Assembly (NCBI GenBank): GCA_964468435.1
Contig: CAYXVE010000006.1
Span: 62,001 to 126,000, forward strand
Source of the DNA: JBCCTX01 sp964468435
Lineage (GTDB): Bacteria; Bacteroidota; Bacteroidia; J057
DNA: 64,000 bases
Reading direction: 5' to 3'
The notes below the pieces were generated by a model, which was not told where the DNA came from, made no database searches, and saw nothing but the letters and a program-made list of their open reading frames with translations. Position numbers and translations under genes: made by a program. This document shows positions 28,401 to 36,981 of this stretch, in pieces. How positions within the stretch are numbered: position 1 is the first letter of the stretch; each line of letters opens with the position of its first letter.

Positions 28401-29469
28401 TCCATTCCTCAATCACCAGTGAATCCCCTCTTGTCAGGAGATAGCGTCTTTTGTACTTTCTAGGAATGACAGGCAGTTCATCAGTTATAGCTCTCAATAT
28501 TACAGGTTTTCCATCTTCTACACATTCAAAATCGAGTGCGATCATGGTACCTGATTCTGCAAAGCATTCTGCTTCACAACTTTTCACCTCAAAACTTGCT
28601 CCCAGTGTATCCCAATCGTAGCAAAAGCCTTCAGCTTTCAGCATTTCAAGCCATTCATTCTGGGTAAGTCGTCCCCACTCTATGTCACCAAATTTGATGT
28701 TAGAAGGATCATACACAAAAGCATGAATGGTATAAATACCTGTGTCTGCCACGCGAAACACAGGCTTGCTTCTGACTGCCTGGAAGACTTTGTTTTCTCC
28801 ATAAGTGAGCAGGTAACGAAGCTTGAAGCCATCCGGAACAAAAGCAGGATCTGATGGAAGAGCAGCAAGCTTCATACGACCTCTACCATCATAACAGAGA
28901 ATCTCTTCTGCCTCAAGACTACCAGCAAATGCCGGACAAGATACTTCGATACAAGATTCGATCATAAAGCTGGTTTCCGCAGAATCGAGAATTGTACAAC
29001 CTTCAGAGCCTTCAACGATTCCTACAAGCTCCTTGATAGTAGTTTCCTCCAGTTCAATGCTATCCAGATCAAATGTCAAAGGATCGAATACCAATTGCCT
29101 CATGACAAAAAGCCCCGTATCAGCTACCTGAAATACAGGTTCTTTACTGATAGCTTCAATCGGTTGATCTACTCCTTTGCTCAACAAAAACATACGCTTA
29201 AGACTCTGAGGCAATCCTACAGAGTCCTGGATGTAAGCAGATAGCGTAACAGCATCCCCATCAAAACAATCAGCCTCGAGGGCGATCAATTCTCCAGTAT
29301 CGACATAACAAGAGTCCAGCGGGTGATCTCTGTGAAATGCCACTTCCGGCTGATGAGGCAGAAAATAATCCAGGAAGATGCCTTCCGGGTTTGCTTTAGA
29401 TTCAGCCCAGATTATACATAGTGAGCTGAATAAGACTACAGTAAAAAAAGGTTTAAAAAATTTTTTCAT
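25474..29469 (-). CDS. Secreted nine-module repeat protein with T9SS type A sorting domain
   Basis: 1331 residues with a signal peptide (FFKPFFTVVLFSSLCIIWAESKA). Residues ~50-1190 are nine modules of ~120-133 residues. Each has a paired Cys pattern, a YxxLLTxG/YVLTQ strand, a YxIHxLVYxP motif and a closing CxxLDxxGAxF. I do not recognise the module as a named domain. Modules 5-7 are nearly identical and 133 residues each; the DNA repeats three times with a 399-bp period. A Glu/Asp-rich linker precedes the sorting domain (YGLYPNPVTKD, MYLMQLLRPSG). It should be exported through T9SS and anchored or released at the surface. Repeat amplification suggests an adhesin or matrix protein with variable length. 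Confidence 0.85.
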   Translation of the reverse strand: MKKFFKPFFTVVLFSSLCIIWAESKANPEGIFLDYFLPHQPEVAFHRDHPLDSCYVDTGELIALEADCFDGDAVTLSAYIQDSVGLPQSLKRMFLLSKGVDQPIEAISKEPVFQVADTGLFVMRQLVFDPLTFDLDSIELEETTIKELVGIVEGSEGCTILDSAETSFMIESCIEVSCPAFAGSLEAEEILCYDGRGRMKLAALPSDPAFVPDGFKLRYLLTYGENKVFQAVRSKPVFRVADTGIYTIHAFVYDPSNIKFGDIEWGRLTQNEWLEMLKAEGFCYDWDTLGASFEVKSCEAECFAESGTMIALDFECVEDGKPVILRAITDELPVIPRKYKRRYLLTRGDSLVIEEWKRRSRFKIEENDLYRIHSFVYNPRTLDLDNIQPGVTTGVDVLDQLEANEICASLDVDGAVFDLGECETDCEANPGTLIPQEITQCLEEDVRVQLIASRDEAPSVPVKFRWLYLLTKGSELVIEAFGKSPVFTVDEAGEYAIHTLVYNPRTLDPTDLQLGKTSASDVLDFVAAKGICAALDVEGASFSVLSCDSVPAPDSCEAFAGTLIADSVSCLDSTMAVKLSATASASPVIPEGYSQLYVLTQDSSLVIRAVSDTSVFTVDNAGIYTIHSLVYDTLTLDLSVVKLDTTTGFDVVGLIESEGICADLDVAGAAFVVEVCDSLPEPAPAPDSCEAFAGTLIADSVSCLDSTMAVKLSATASASPVIPEGYSQLYVLTQDSSLVIRAVSDTSVFTVDNAGIYTIHSLVYDTLTLDLSVVKLDTTTGFDVVGLIESEGICADLDVAGAAFVVEVCDSLPEPAPAPDSCEAFAGTLIADSVSCLDSTMAVKLSATASASPVIPEGYSQLYVLTQDSSLVIRAVSDTSVFTVDNAGIYTIHSLVYDTLTLDLSVVKLDTTTGFDVVGLIESEGICADLDVAGAAFDIGICEDFCDLEITSMKPINPEICLDEGKATLLAVPEDFSDIPDNYTMMFLLAEGEDQTIVQVNEWPFFTVREEGNYSIHAFLYQRKEVYLGMIEFGVSTIDSWKTFMDDIGACSAINEMGAQFKVTDCDCLADAGSLVAKTIDCYDGQSSVLLKFGVKNKPVIPQGYAFTFVLTQGTDKVIEEVYPWPYFFAQDTGQYAIHTLVYHPDSLNINEITLGETTASQVMSLIAEEGICADLDTIGAVFDIQSCVDITKNESDDQESDEEEKESDDEEKEGDEEDDEKLTENDSTSQEFKFSDANADFPQEEANRQYGLYPNPVTKDIFRITAEDPEQGVHMMKLIDMNGRVIKTTILQDVSGGAEIDVRSLPNGMYLMQLLRPSGELTSLRVSIQR
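26660..27816. repeat. 399-bp tandem repeat, about 2.9 copies, inside the module protein gene
   Basis: The sequence from 26660 recurs at 27059 and 27458 with period 399 bp (133 codons, frame preserved). Between the first and second copy I see one difference (T at 26704 versus C). The match ends at 27816, where the third copy diverges. Such identity means recent duplication or gene conversion, and it also makes the region prone to assembly collapse. Confidence 0.95.
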
Positions 29470-30083
29470 AGCAAGGATTTAAAATTAAACCATAACATGT
29501 AGTGTCTTCTTAAATTGACTGAACTACATGTATTTTAACCTGTGTAGTCTCTAATTATTGGAAGGTCTAATAAAATATGACAATTTGTAAATTATCTTTA
29601 GTATTAATTATATATCGGTATTTTTTTCTTACAAGATAACTATCTTTTGATTTTTACTTTTTTAATACATCTCTTTTCAAATCTGTAAAAAAATATTTAG
29701 GCATGTGAAAAAGGGTCTTTTTGTAAGCGTACGAGGTTATTTTTGATTGAGAAATAGTATGATATTGTATGCGATGGGATTTCATTTATCAGATTTATTT
29801 CTAAAAAATCATCAATAATATCAAAGAGAACACGATGATTTTCAATAAAACTTACTCAGGTATTCTTGGAGATAATGTCGAATAGGGGATGTTGTAAATC
29901 AAAAAAAATGTTGGATATCCTAATAAAATAAATTTTATTCTAATTAGAAAAGTTGATAAGCGTAAAATTTAGCACAAAAAAACCGGAGAAAAATGTAATT
30001 ACTTTCTCCGGTTCTATTGAATATAGAAAATAAGGTTGGGTTGTCTGAATTAGCTCATCAGTGGAAAGGCAAACAATATATCC
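29470..30083. other. AT-rich 614-bp intergenic region
   Basis: It holds the putative upstream region of the module protein gene (29470 onward, minus strand) and the terminator of the MORN gene (29974-30013). Between about 29560 and 29970 it is very AT-rich with short stop-filled frames; I see no gene or RNA. Confidence 0.5.
29974..30013 (-). terminator. Rho-independent terminator of the MORN-repeat gene
   Basis: AACCGGAGAAA (29981-29991) pairs with TTTCTCCGGTT (30003-30013), 11 bp with an 11-base loop. On the minus strand it is followed by a run of T (complement of the A-run ending at 29980). Confidence 0.8.
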
Positions 30084-31097
30084 TTATTTACTTCCTGCGT
30101 ATTTTCCATAAAGAAACCGCCCCTCTTGTTTTTCTCCGGAAGCCAGCTTTAAAATTCCTTCCCCATGGACGCGACCAGAATTAAATTCACCTTCATATAC
30201 TTTACCATCAGGATAGTGATATACTCCATGACCATGTCTTTTATCCATATACCACGAACCATCATAAACGCTACCATCACTGTATGTATAGGTTCCATGT
30301 CCGTGCTTACGACCATTTAGCCACTCTCCTTCATACATGTCATCATTGGAATAAGTCAATAATCCTCGACCGTTGTATCTTCCATTTCTGAATTCACCTT
30401 TATAATGAGATCCCCCTTCAGAAATAATAATACCATATCCATTCATATTATTATTTGTCCATTCACCATCATATACTACCCCCGAAGGGAATATCATCTT
30501 ACCTTTCCCTTCTTTTTTGCCATTTAACCAATTTCCCTCATACACCTTACCATCTGGATATTCACATCTGCCAAATCCATTTCTTTTGTTGTTACTATAC
30601 TCCCCCTGGTACACCGTTCCATCTTCGTAAAAGTAGTGAGCTTGTCCCTCTACAACTCCATCTGTCCAAATACCGGCTATTTCTGATCCGTTCTTCAGGG
30701 TAAGTTTTCCCTTTCCGTTAGGCTGATCATTTTTCCATTCTCCATCGTGTGTGGCTCCATCGTGATAATGATAAGTTCCATCTCCTTCCATGAGCCCCTT
30801 ATGGAATTCCCCTATGTATTTATCTCCATTGCGATAGGTATAAATGCCTTCTCCATGCATTTCATCATTTTGCCACTCACCTTCATACAAATCGCCAGTA
30901 AATATCTTATAAGTACCAAAACCATGACGTTTTCCACTTCTCCATTCTCCATCATATTTATCTCCGTTGGGATAAGTGTATATCCCCTTACCTGTATCAC
31001 AATCGCCTTTGATACATTGGGCAGTCAAAAACTCTGGGACAATAACAAATATCAGCGCAATGGGGAGTAAGTATTGTTTAGTAAAGCAACCTATCAT
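30084..31097 (-). CDS. Secreted MORN-repeat protein
   Basis: A signal peptide (about residues 1-27, LLPIALIFVIVPEFLTAQ) is followed by about thirteen MORN repeats of 23 residues (YxGEWxxGKxHGxG pattern, e.g. DKYDGEWRSGKRHGFG), the last partial (EGRFLYGKY). MORN repeats form elongated beta-hairpin solenoids and in eukaryotes bind membranes or proteins; in Bacteroidota they are common but mostly unassigned. No catalytic domain, sorting domain or lipobox is seen, so it may be periplasmic. It stands alone with its own terminator. Confidence 0.9.
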   Translation of the reverse strand: MIGCFTKQYLLPIALIFVIVPEFLTAQCIKGDCDTGKGIYTYPNGDKYDGEWRSGKRHGFGTYKIFTGDLYEGEWQNDEMHGEGIYTYRNGDKYIGEFHKGLMEGDGTYHYHDGATHDGEWKNDQPNGKGKLTLKNGSEIAGIWTDGVVEGQAHYFYEDGTVYQGEYSNNKRNGFGRCEYPDGKVYEGNWLNGKKEGKGKMIFPSGVVYDGEWTNNNMNGYGIIISEGGSHYKGEFRNGRYNGRGLLTYSNDDMYEGEWLNGRKHGHGTYTYSDGSVYDGSWYMDKRHGHGVYHYPDGKVYEGEFNSGRVHGEGILKLASGEKQEGRFLYGKYAGSK

Positions 31098-31802
31098 AAA
31101 CTCTTCAGAATAATATTTTTATATGATTTAAAATTACAATCTGACGTGATGTATTGTACACTAATCCGAAAAATAATCTTACATATATAAAGTTTGTTGA
31201 ATTTACGTTTTCGAACTATGACCAGAGTGGACATCCTATAATGAAAACGAACCATTCAAACCATATTTTTCACGATTAATGTAAATACAAGCTCATAATT
31301 GTACCGCGTATCGAATATACTAAAAATATCATAATATACCAAAAATATATAGTCTATTTTTCGTACCTAAATGTAGTCATGATTTTTAATTACCTTCAAA
31401 GGATAAAATCATTTTTACCTTAAAACCTTACATTGGATCTGTAATGTTTAGCGATATTTCTTAGAACACTGAGTACATTATCAGTTGATCCTTCAATCAG
31501 ATTAAGACTAACCAAAGACTTCAGCAATGCGAGGAGAGCAGAAAAAAGTCCTAAAAGTGCTAAGACTATTATTTTACCAGTGAGAATTTGTCTACGGTCG
31601 ATGGATAAAATAAGTATGTTTTCCAGCGTATGTTGAACTTCGATCATTTACCCACTTTTACTGAGAAGAATCAAATATTTTTATTAAATGCAATATTGAA
31701 ATCTGTGGATATTCTTTCATACATATGCTCACACAATTTAGTTCAAAACATGTGGAAACTATAGTGTTTTTTTATATTTTATATGTGTAAATCATACCAT
31801 TT
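31098..31802. other. AT-rich intergenic region with one possible small gene
   Basis: Between the MORN gene and the next plus-strand gene, 31098-31419 and 31648-31802 carry nothing I can support. The only coding candidate is the small minus-strand ORF at 31420-31647. Confidence 0.4.
31420..31647 (-). CDS. Possible small membrane protein, 75 residues
   Basis: Unrecognised. One hydrophobic segment (about residues 26-44, IIVLALLGLFSALLALLKS) lies between charged ends, and the frame starts at an ATG. It could be a real one-helix membrane protein or chance in AT-rich DNA. There is no ribosome-binding site or promoter that decides it. Confidence 0.3.
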   Translation of the reverse strand: MIEVQHTLENILILSIDRRQILTGKIIVLALLGLFSALLALLKSLVSLNLIEGSTDNVLSVLRNIAKHYRSNVRF

Positions 31803-32717
31803 ATGTTTCTAAAAAGATTGCTATATCTTTATATATTATTTCTGATTTCCATCTCAAGACTTTGCGGGCAGGCTTCTGGATTGACCGACTTTGACCTCTG
31901 GGCTCAACGGATGAACTGGGATGGCATTACGCCATGGAAGTATCTATTGACGATTTCACCTGGATTTATGGGGCCTAATGCACTGCCGGTTCCCAGACTC
32001 CAACAAGGCAGGATAGATTCCGGTTTTGTCGTTGAAATACGTCCTGAGTACCATCACAGTTCTGGGGATCAAACATATGATCTCTATGGAAGAGTCTATG
32101 TGCCACTTGTACAGGACAGGATTGCCGTTGAGGGTTATATGGTCTTTTATGAGTGGTACAAGATAGATCCAGAAACCCTTATTGCCAGAAGTGCCCGCAC
32201 GCCTGATGGAAAAGGCAATGCTGTTGGCGATGTATATCTCACCGCAATATTCCAGCTACTTCAGGAAAGGAAAAGACGCCCAGGTATTGCGCTTGATGTT
32301 ACGCTAAAGACGGCTTCAGGAGGAGCACTAATGGATGCAAGATACAACGATGCAGCAGGCTACTACTTTAACATCTCATCAGGTAAGAATTTGGGCTTAA
32401 ATGAAAAAAAAAGCCATTTTTTGAGGCTACATGCCATGCTGGGCTTTTATGTATGGCAGATTTATGCCGAAAATCTGCAACAAAATGACGCGCTTTCTTA
32501 CGGACTTGGTGCAGCTTTGCATATCCGTCAATGGTCAATAACCCAATCGATATCAGGCTATCAGGGGTATCTAGACAACGGGGACCACCCGGTTACCTAC
32601 CAGATTGATGTCAATACGCGTCTCAACATGTTAGGTTATGGAATCGGTTACACTACAGGTATCAGGGATTTTCCCTATCATAGCTTCCGTTTCTCGACCT
32701 TTTTTTATCTACGATAA
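31803..32717 (+). CDS. Putative outer-membrane beta-barrel protein, unknown function
   Basis: A signal peptide (LLYLYILFLISISRLCGQA) precedes a mature ~280-residue chain of amphipathic strands such as IAVEGYMVFYEWYKI, FLRLHAMLGFYVWQIYA and the C-terminal SFRFSTFFYLR ending in aromatic-X-Arg, consistent with an outer-membrane barrel. Conserved-looking segments are LWAQRMNWDGITPWKYLLTISPG and SGDQTYDLYGRVYVPL. I know no family name. The downstream DUF2851 gene begins directly after its stop codon, so the two are probably one transcript, though the connection is not obvious. Confidence 0.6.
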   Translation: MFLKRLLYLYILFLISISRLCGQASGLTDFDLWAQRMNWDGITPWKYLLTISPGFMGPNALPVPRLQQGRIDSGFVVEIRPEYHHSSGDQTYDLYGRVYVPLVQDRIAVEGYMVFYEWYKIDPETLIARSARTPDGKGNAVGDVYLTAIFQLLQERKRRPGIALDVTLKTASGGALMDARYNDAAGYYFNISSGKNLGLNEKKSHFLRLHAMLGFYVWQIYAENLQQNDALSYGLGAALHIRQWSITQSISGYQGYLDNGDHPVTYQIDVNTRLNMLGYGIGYTTGIRDFPYHSFRFSTFFYLR

Positions 32718-34037
32718 ATGAATACACTACAAACTGCCTTAAGTGAAACGCTTCTTCATTTCGCATGGGAAAAATGCTATTTTGACATTCGAAATCTGAA
32801 AACGCTGGATGGTAGATCATTACAAATACTAAATACAGGAAGGTATAATCGCGACCAGGGGCCAGATTTCCTGAATGCATCTATTAAGATCGGCGATGTA
32901 ACCTGGCATGGAAATGTAGAAATCCACGTCGACGCTGTGGACTGGTATCGGCATAGCCATCACGAAGACCCTTTATTCAATACCACGATCCTGCATGTGG
33001 TCTGGTTAAGTAAAGGCGAGCCTGTCGTCCGGTCAGATCAGACCGTGATTCCAGAATTGCAGATTGGTGAACGCATAGACCCTGCAATGCTACAACGCTA
33101 TGATCAGCTCAGGCTGGCTGAAAATGCTATAGCTTGTCAAAATCAGTATCGTGGAGTCCCGGAGTTTATCCGGAGAAACTGGATTGAGCGACTTGCTATC
33201 GACCGCATACAGCAGAAAGCTGTTGTGATCGAACAGTCGCTGACTGACAGTCAGCATGACTGGGAGCAGGTGCTATGGGAACAACTCGCCGCTATGATGG
33301 GCGGCCCCGTCAACAAAGCTGCCTTTTTGCAGCTAGCCAGGAATATTCCCTATAAAATCCTTCAGAAATATACAGATCGCCTATTCAAACTGGAAGCGCT
33401 GCTGTTTGGAGGAATTGGATTGCTCATACAGTCTACCCCAAATGGTAGTAAAACCGATTCTCATCCGGATCATTATTATTTTCAAATCTATCTCGAATGG
33501 CAGTTTTTATCCGACAAATACGGGCTAAAAGATCTGCCTATACTTCCCATCAAAAAACTTCGAATGCGACCTGCAGCTTTTCCTACGATCCGGATTGCTC
33601 AACTAGCACATATTCTTCATCAATTTTCCCCCCTCACTTCGCTACTCTCAAAAGAAGTATATCAATGCTTTTTACGTGATCCCATCAAAGTGTCTACTTA
33701 CTGGCACACACACTATCAGTTTTTTGAACCGAAACCTGCCCAGGCTAAAAATCTAGGAAAACAACAGAAACATATCCTTTTGACCAATGTCATCATCCCT
33801 TATTTTTGGCTTTATTACCGCTTTCACGGCAGGACAGGCCTGGATGAGATGATCACAGAAGCCCTATCTGAACTTGCTGCAGAAAACAACCGTATTACAC
33901 GAATGTTTACAGATCTGGACGAGATCAATCCTGACGCGCTATACTCACAGGGCCTGATACAGCTCTATAAAACCTATTGCAGCGAAAAGCGGTGTTTGGA
34001 ATGTGCTATAGGATGTAAAATAATTGCTGTGAAATAA
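32718..34037 (+). CDS. DUF2851 family protein
   Basis: A 439-residue cytosolic protein with the DUF2851 landmarks: LLHFAWEKCYF, LQILNTGRYNRDQGPDFLNA, WHGNVEIHV followed by DWYRHSHHEDPLFN, and a C-terminal cysteine pair region SEKRCLECAIGCKI. The N-terminal GPDF..A.I......GxVEIH pattern resembles PD-(D/E)XK-like nuclease cores, and the family is restricted mainly to Bacteroidota; no function has been established to my knowledge. The start codon abuts the stop of the barrel gene. Confidence 0.9.
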   Translation: MNTLQTALSETLLHFAWEKCYFDIRNLKTLDGRSLQILNTGRYNRDQGPDFLNASIKIGDVTWHGNVEIHVDAVDWYRHSHHEDPLFNTTILHVVWLSKGEPVVRSDQTVIPELQIGERIDPAMLQRYDQLRLAENAIACQNQYRGVPEFIRRNWIERLAIDRIQQKAVVIEQSLTDSQHDWEQVLWEQLAAMMGGPVNKAAFLQLARNIPYKILQKYTDRLFKLEALLFGGIGLLIQSTPNGSKTDSHPDHYYFQIYLEWQFLSDKYGLKDLPILPIKKLRMRPAAFPTIRIAQLAHILHQFSPLTSLLSKEVYQCFLRDPIKVSTYWHTHYQFFEPKPAQAKNLGKQQKHILLTNVIIPYFWLYYRFHGRTGLDEMITEALSELAAENNRITRMFTDLDEINPDALYSQGLIQLYKTYCSEKRCLECAIGCKIIAVK

Positions 34038-34154
34038 TCAGCGCTAATCACAAGCTCTCTTCTTACCTTTAGGCTAAACAAACAATGATGTTCCAAACAA
34101 CATCTTCGTTTTAGCTGGGCAATCAAGAGGCTTCTGCGTCAGAAATTGGGATAA

Positions 34155-35444
34155 TCATCCAGGTATTACATCCCTATCCAGTCGTATATTGACGATTTCG
34201 CCTTCCGATTTAGCCATGACCATGGTCAGTGTGAGATCCCCTATGATATTGATCGTTGTGCGGCACATATCCAGAATACGGTCCAGACCGAAAATCAGTG
34301 CTATACCTGTCTCAGGTACCCCAATCGTGCTCAGGACGAGTGCTAATGTGATCATACCCGCGCCGGGTACACCAGCAGCTCCAACAGAGGCCAGAGTAGC
34401 AGTCAGAATAACTGTCAATTGCTGCATGATCGTCAGATCGATCCCAAATACCTGAGCGATGAAGATCGCTGCCACAGCCTGGTACAGGGCTGTACCGTCC
34501 ATGTTGATAGTGGCTCCCAAAGGGAGCACAAAACTCGTTATCTGACGAGAGACTCCCAGGTTTTTCTCTGCTACGTTCATACTGATGGGGAGTGTAGCAC
34601 TACTTGAACTTGTACTAAAAGCCAATACGATCGCTTCTTTGATGGCCCGGATAAACATCAGGGGATTCTTTTGGACATAAAATCGTATAAAAGCAAAATG
34701 TGTGATCATTACGTGAAGTAATAATCCAACTACTACAATTATTGCGTATTTGAAAAGCAATAGCAATATATCCAGACCCAGCTGCGATACGACACCTACC
34801 ATCAGCGCAAATACCCCATAAGGTGCAGTTTCCATCGCCAGGGTAACCATCTTGATGACGGCATCATTGAGGCCGTCAAAGGCCTTGATCAGCGTGAGTG
34901 CTTTATCTTTATCGATGAGGGTAATGGTAATTCCCAGAAAAAGGGAGAAGAAAATGACACCCAACATATCTCCTTCAGTCAATGCTTGAAAGGGATTGGT
35001 GGGAACCAGACGAATCAGCAGATCAATGATTTTTTCAAATTCGCTTTTGGAAGCCATGTCCAATGCACCCACCGTTTTCTCAGCAGCCTGATCCTGGTAT
35101 TGAGAAACCAGTTGATCCTTGGTTTCAGCAGCTAGCCCCTTGCCAGGATTGCCAATGTTGGCAATACATATACCGATTACAGCTGCTACTGCTGTAGTCA
35201 GCATGAAAAAAGCAAAAGCTTTTAGCCCCATTTTTCCCACTTTACGGATATCTCCCAGGCTTGCTGCTCCCAGGATTAGCGATACCAGTACAAGAGGGAC
35301 TACCAGCATCTTTACCAAACGAATGAAGATCGTCCCGATCCAATCGAGATAGACAGTATATTCCTGAAGCCCAAACTGGTTGAAAAGTAACCCAACGATG
35401 ATCCCCAGAACCATCCCAATGAGAATTTTCGTGTATAATTTCAT
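34155..35444 (-). CDS. Dicarboxylate/amino acid:cation symporter (DAACS)
   Basis: A 429-residue inner-membrane transporter of the GltP/DctA/GltPh type. The first hairpin serine motif is SSSSATLPISMNVAEKNLG (about residues 275-293), followed by GATINMDGTALYQA with the sodium-binding NMDGT, then the second hairpin VGAAGVPGAGM and DRILDMCRTTINIIGD. Substrate could be glutamate, aspartate or C4-dicarboxylates; it is interesting beside the D-glutamate genes further on but not linked to them. The gene converges with DUF2851. Confidence 0.93.
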   Translation of the reverse strand: MKLYTKILIGMVLGIIVGLLFNQFGLQEYTVYLDWIGTIFIRLVKMLVVPLVLVSLILGAASLGDIRKVGKMGLKAFAFFMLTTAVAAVIGICIANIGNPGKGLAAETKDQLVSQYQDQAAEKTVGALDMASKSEFEKIIDLLIRLVPTNPFQALTEGDMLGVIFFSLFLGITITLIDKDKALTLIKAFDGLNDAVIKMVTLAMETAPYGVFALMVGVVSQLGLDILLLLFKYAIIVVVGLLLHVMITHFAFIRFYVQKNPLMFIRAIKEAIVLAFSTSSSSATLPISMNVAEKNLGVSRQITSFVLPLGATINMDGTALYQAVAAIFIAQVFGIDLTIMQQLTVILTATLASVGAAGVPGAGMITLALVLSTIGVPETGIALIFGLDRILDMCRTTINIIGDLTLTMVMAKSEGEIVNIRLDRDVIPG

Positions 35445-35513
35445 GTAGTATGCATATTGTTAGCCTCCCGGTATGACTTCCTTTTGTGATCACTAGGTGA
35501 TCTGCCAGCGTGA

Positions 35514-36836
35514 TCAGGAATTGCGTCCCGGGATCTTCTTCGAAGATACAAGATATTCATTCAAATTGAAAGTCTCATATACAACCACAACTGATACCAG
35601 TACAGGTACCATCATATAATAGATAAACGGCAAGGCATAAAGGTGATAAAAAACAGTCAGGTATAGCTGTAAGCTGAGTAAAAGAAACAGGCGGTAGTCG
35701 ATCCTTTTTTTGAAAAGCGGATACAATAGGCCCATGATCAGTGATATCGTCAATGACCCAACGATCTGAGTAAGGGTAAGGGCCTTAAGTCGTGCTACCG
35801 GTTCTCCTGGCCAATAATCAAAGAAAAAACGACCCAGTCCTATTCCCCATGATAAAACTCCAGGTCTGCCTTCGGGAGTGAACCAAGGCTCATAACTCCA
35901 TGCTTTCTGACTTACTCCTGCATGATGTTCTAATCCCTGTGTAAAAATAGTAGTATCCTGTATCCAGAAGGGGAAAACATACAGGATGAGTACTCCTGCT
36001 GCAGTAATTCCCATTACAGTAAGTGCATGGGTACGTCCTTCCTCTTTCCAGGCAATATATGCATACAAAGGTAACCAAAGAACCAGGGAATATCTCGAAA
36101 GCAGACACAGCAAAATCCCTATTGCTCTAAGTCCTAGGGATCTGTTCATTACAGAAACTGCCAGCAGCATATAATAAGCAGCAATTAAGATCTCTACAGT
36201 ATGTCCCAATACCTGCGGTTCGTGGATAATAAGCTGATAAAGATAGTAAAGTAGCAAGGCTGCGGGAATCCACTTCACTCCTGCAAACATCCTGCTATTT
36301 CCTATTTTCCATACAAATACCAACGATATGATCAACCAAATACCCATAGCAACCCAGCGATCATCAAATTGCCACAGTTCTGAGAAAAAAAAAGGTCCCC
36401 AATGCAAAGGCATATATGGAGAAAATAAAGGATAACCAAAATCTGTAAAGGTTTGATAAGGCGTCTCTCTTTCCCAGAAAAATTTTCTGACCATCCATTC
36501 AATTTGGGGAATGATATCCGATTGAGTGAGAGATATTGGATAGGTCTCAAAAACTTGTGTAAGTCCATGGATGAGATATACAGAACCTCCCGTAAACAGT
36601 ATTAGTAACCCTACCGGCTGCCAGATAGGTACTGATGAATTGCTTTGTTTGGGAGCAGGAATGAATAATACCGCAAGAAGCGGCACCAGCGCCATCAGTA
36701 CCCCCAGAATAAAAAGCCATCCTTCATTGAAGTTACTCTGCGGCGGTGACGCCCGCCCAAAGGTCATCAAAGCGATCTGACCCCAGCACATGGCAGCACA
36801 TAATAGCCCTAACCGGATTGACCAGACTCTGTTCAT
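35514..36836 (-). CDS. Polytopic membrane protein, possibly GT-C-type glycosyltransferase
   Basis: The ATG at 36836 (MNRVWSIRLGLLCAAMCWG) is preferred over the frame start at 36869. About ten to twelve transmembrane helices are visible. A periplasmic loop after the second or third helix contains YPLFSPYMPLHWGPFFF, reminiscent of GT-87/GT-39-like mannosyl- or arabinosyltransferases, but I cannot find the paired acidic motif with certainty. It is divergent from the UbiA-type gene, with which it may share a lipid-linked sugar pathway (polyprenyl-phosphate sugars). Confidence 0.55.
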   Translation of the reverse strand: MNRVWSIRLGLLCAAMCWGQIALMTFGRASPPQSNFNEGWLFILGVLMALVPLLAVLFIPAPKQSNSSVPIWQPVGLLILFTGGSVYLIHGLTQVFETYPISLTQSDIIPQIEWMVRKFFWERETPYQTFTDFGYPLFSPYMPLHWGPFFFSELWQFDDRWVAMGIWLIISLVFVWKIGNSRMFAGVKWIPAALLLYYLYQLIIHEPQVLGHTVEILIAAYYMLLAVSVMNRSLGLRAIGILLCLLSRYSLVLWLPLYAYIAWKEEGRTHALTVMGITAAGVLILYVFPFWIQDTTIFTQGLEHHAGVSQKAWSYEPWFTPEGRPGVLSWGIGLGRFFFDYWPGEPVARLKALTLTQIVGSLTISLIMGLLYPLFKKRIDYRLFLLLSLQLYLTVFYHLYALPFIYYMMVPVLVSVVVVYETFNLNEYLVSSKKIPGRNS

Positions 36837-36981
36837 GTTTAAATATAGGAAATAAATATATCGTCTCAAGCTAGAATAAACATCACGAATGTATGAATCT
36901 AATAATATAATGAAACCTTACATTAAATTCTTGCATTAATTTTTTTACCACATTTTGTATCTTTCCACCTTTGCAGATTCT

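Noticed and set aside
34087..34104. Hairpin GATGTT/AACATC between DUF2851 and symporter genes
   Set aside because: Only a 6-bp stem with no clear T-run; not enough to call a terminator.
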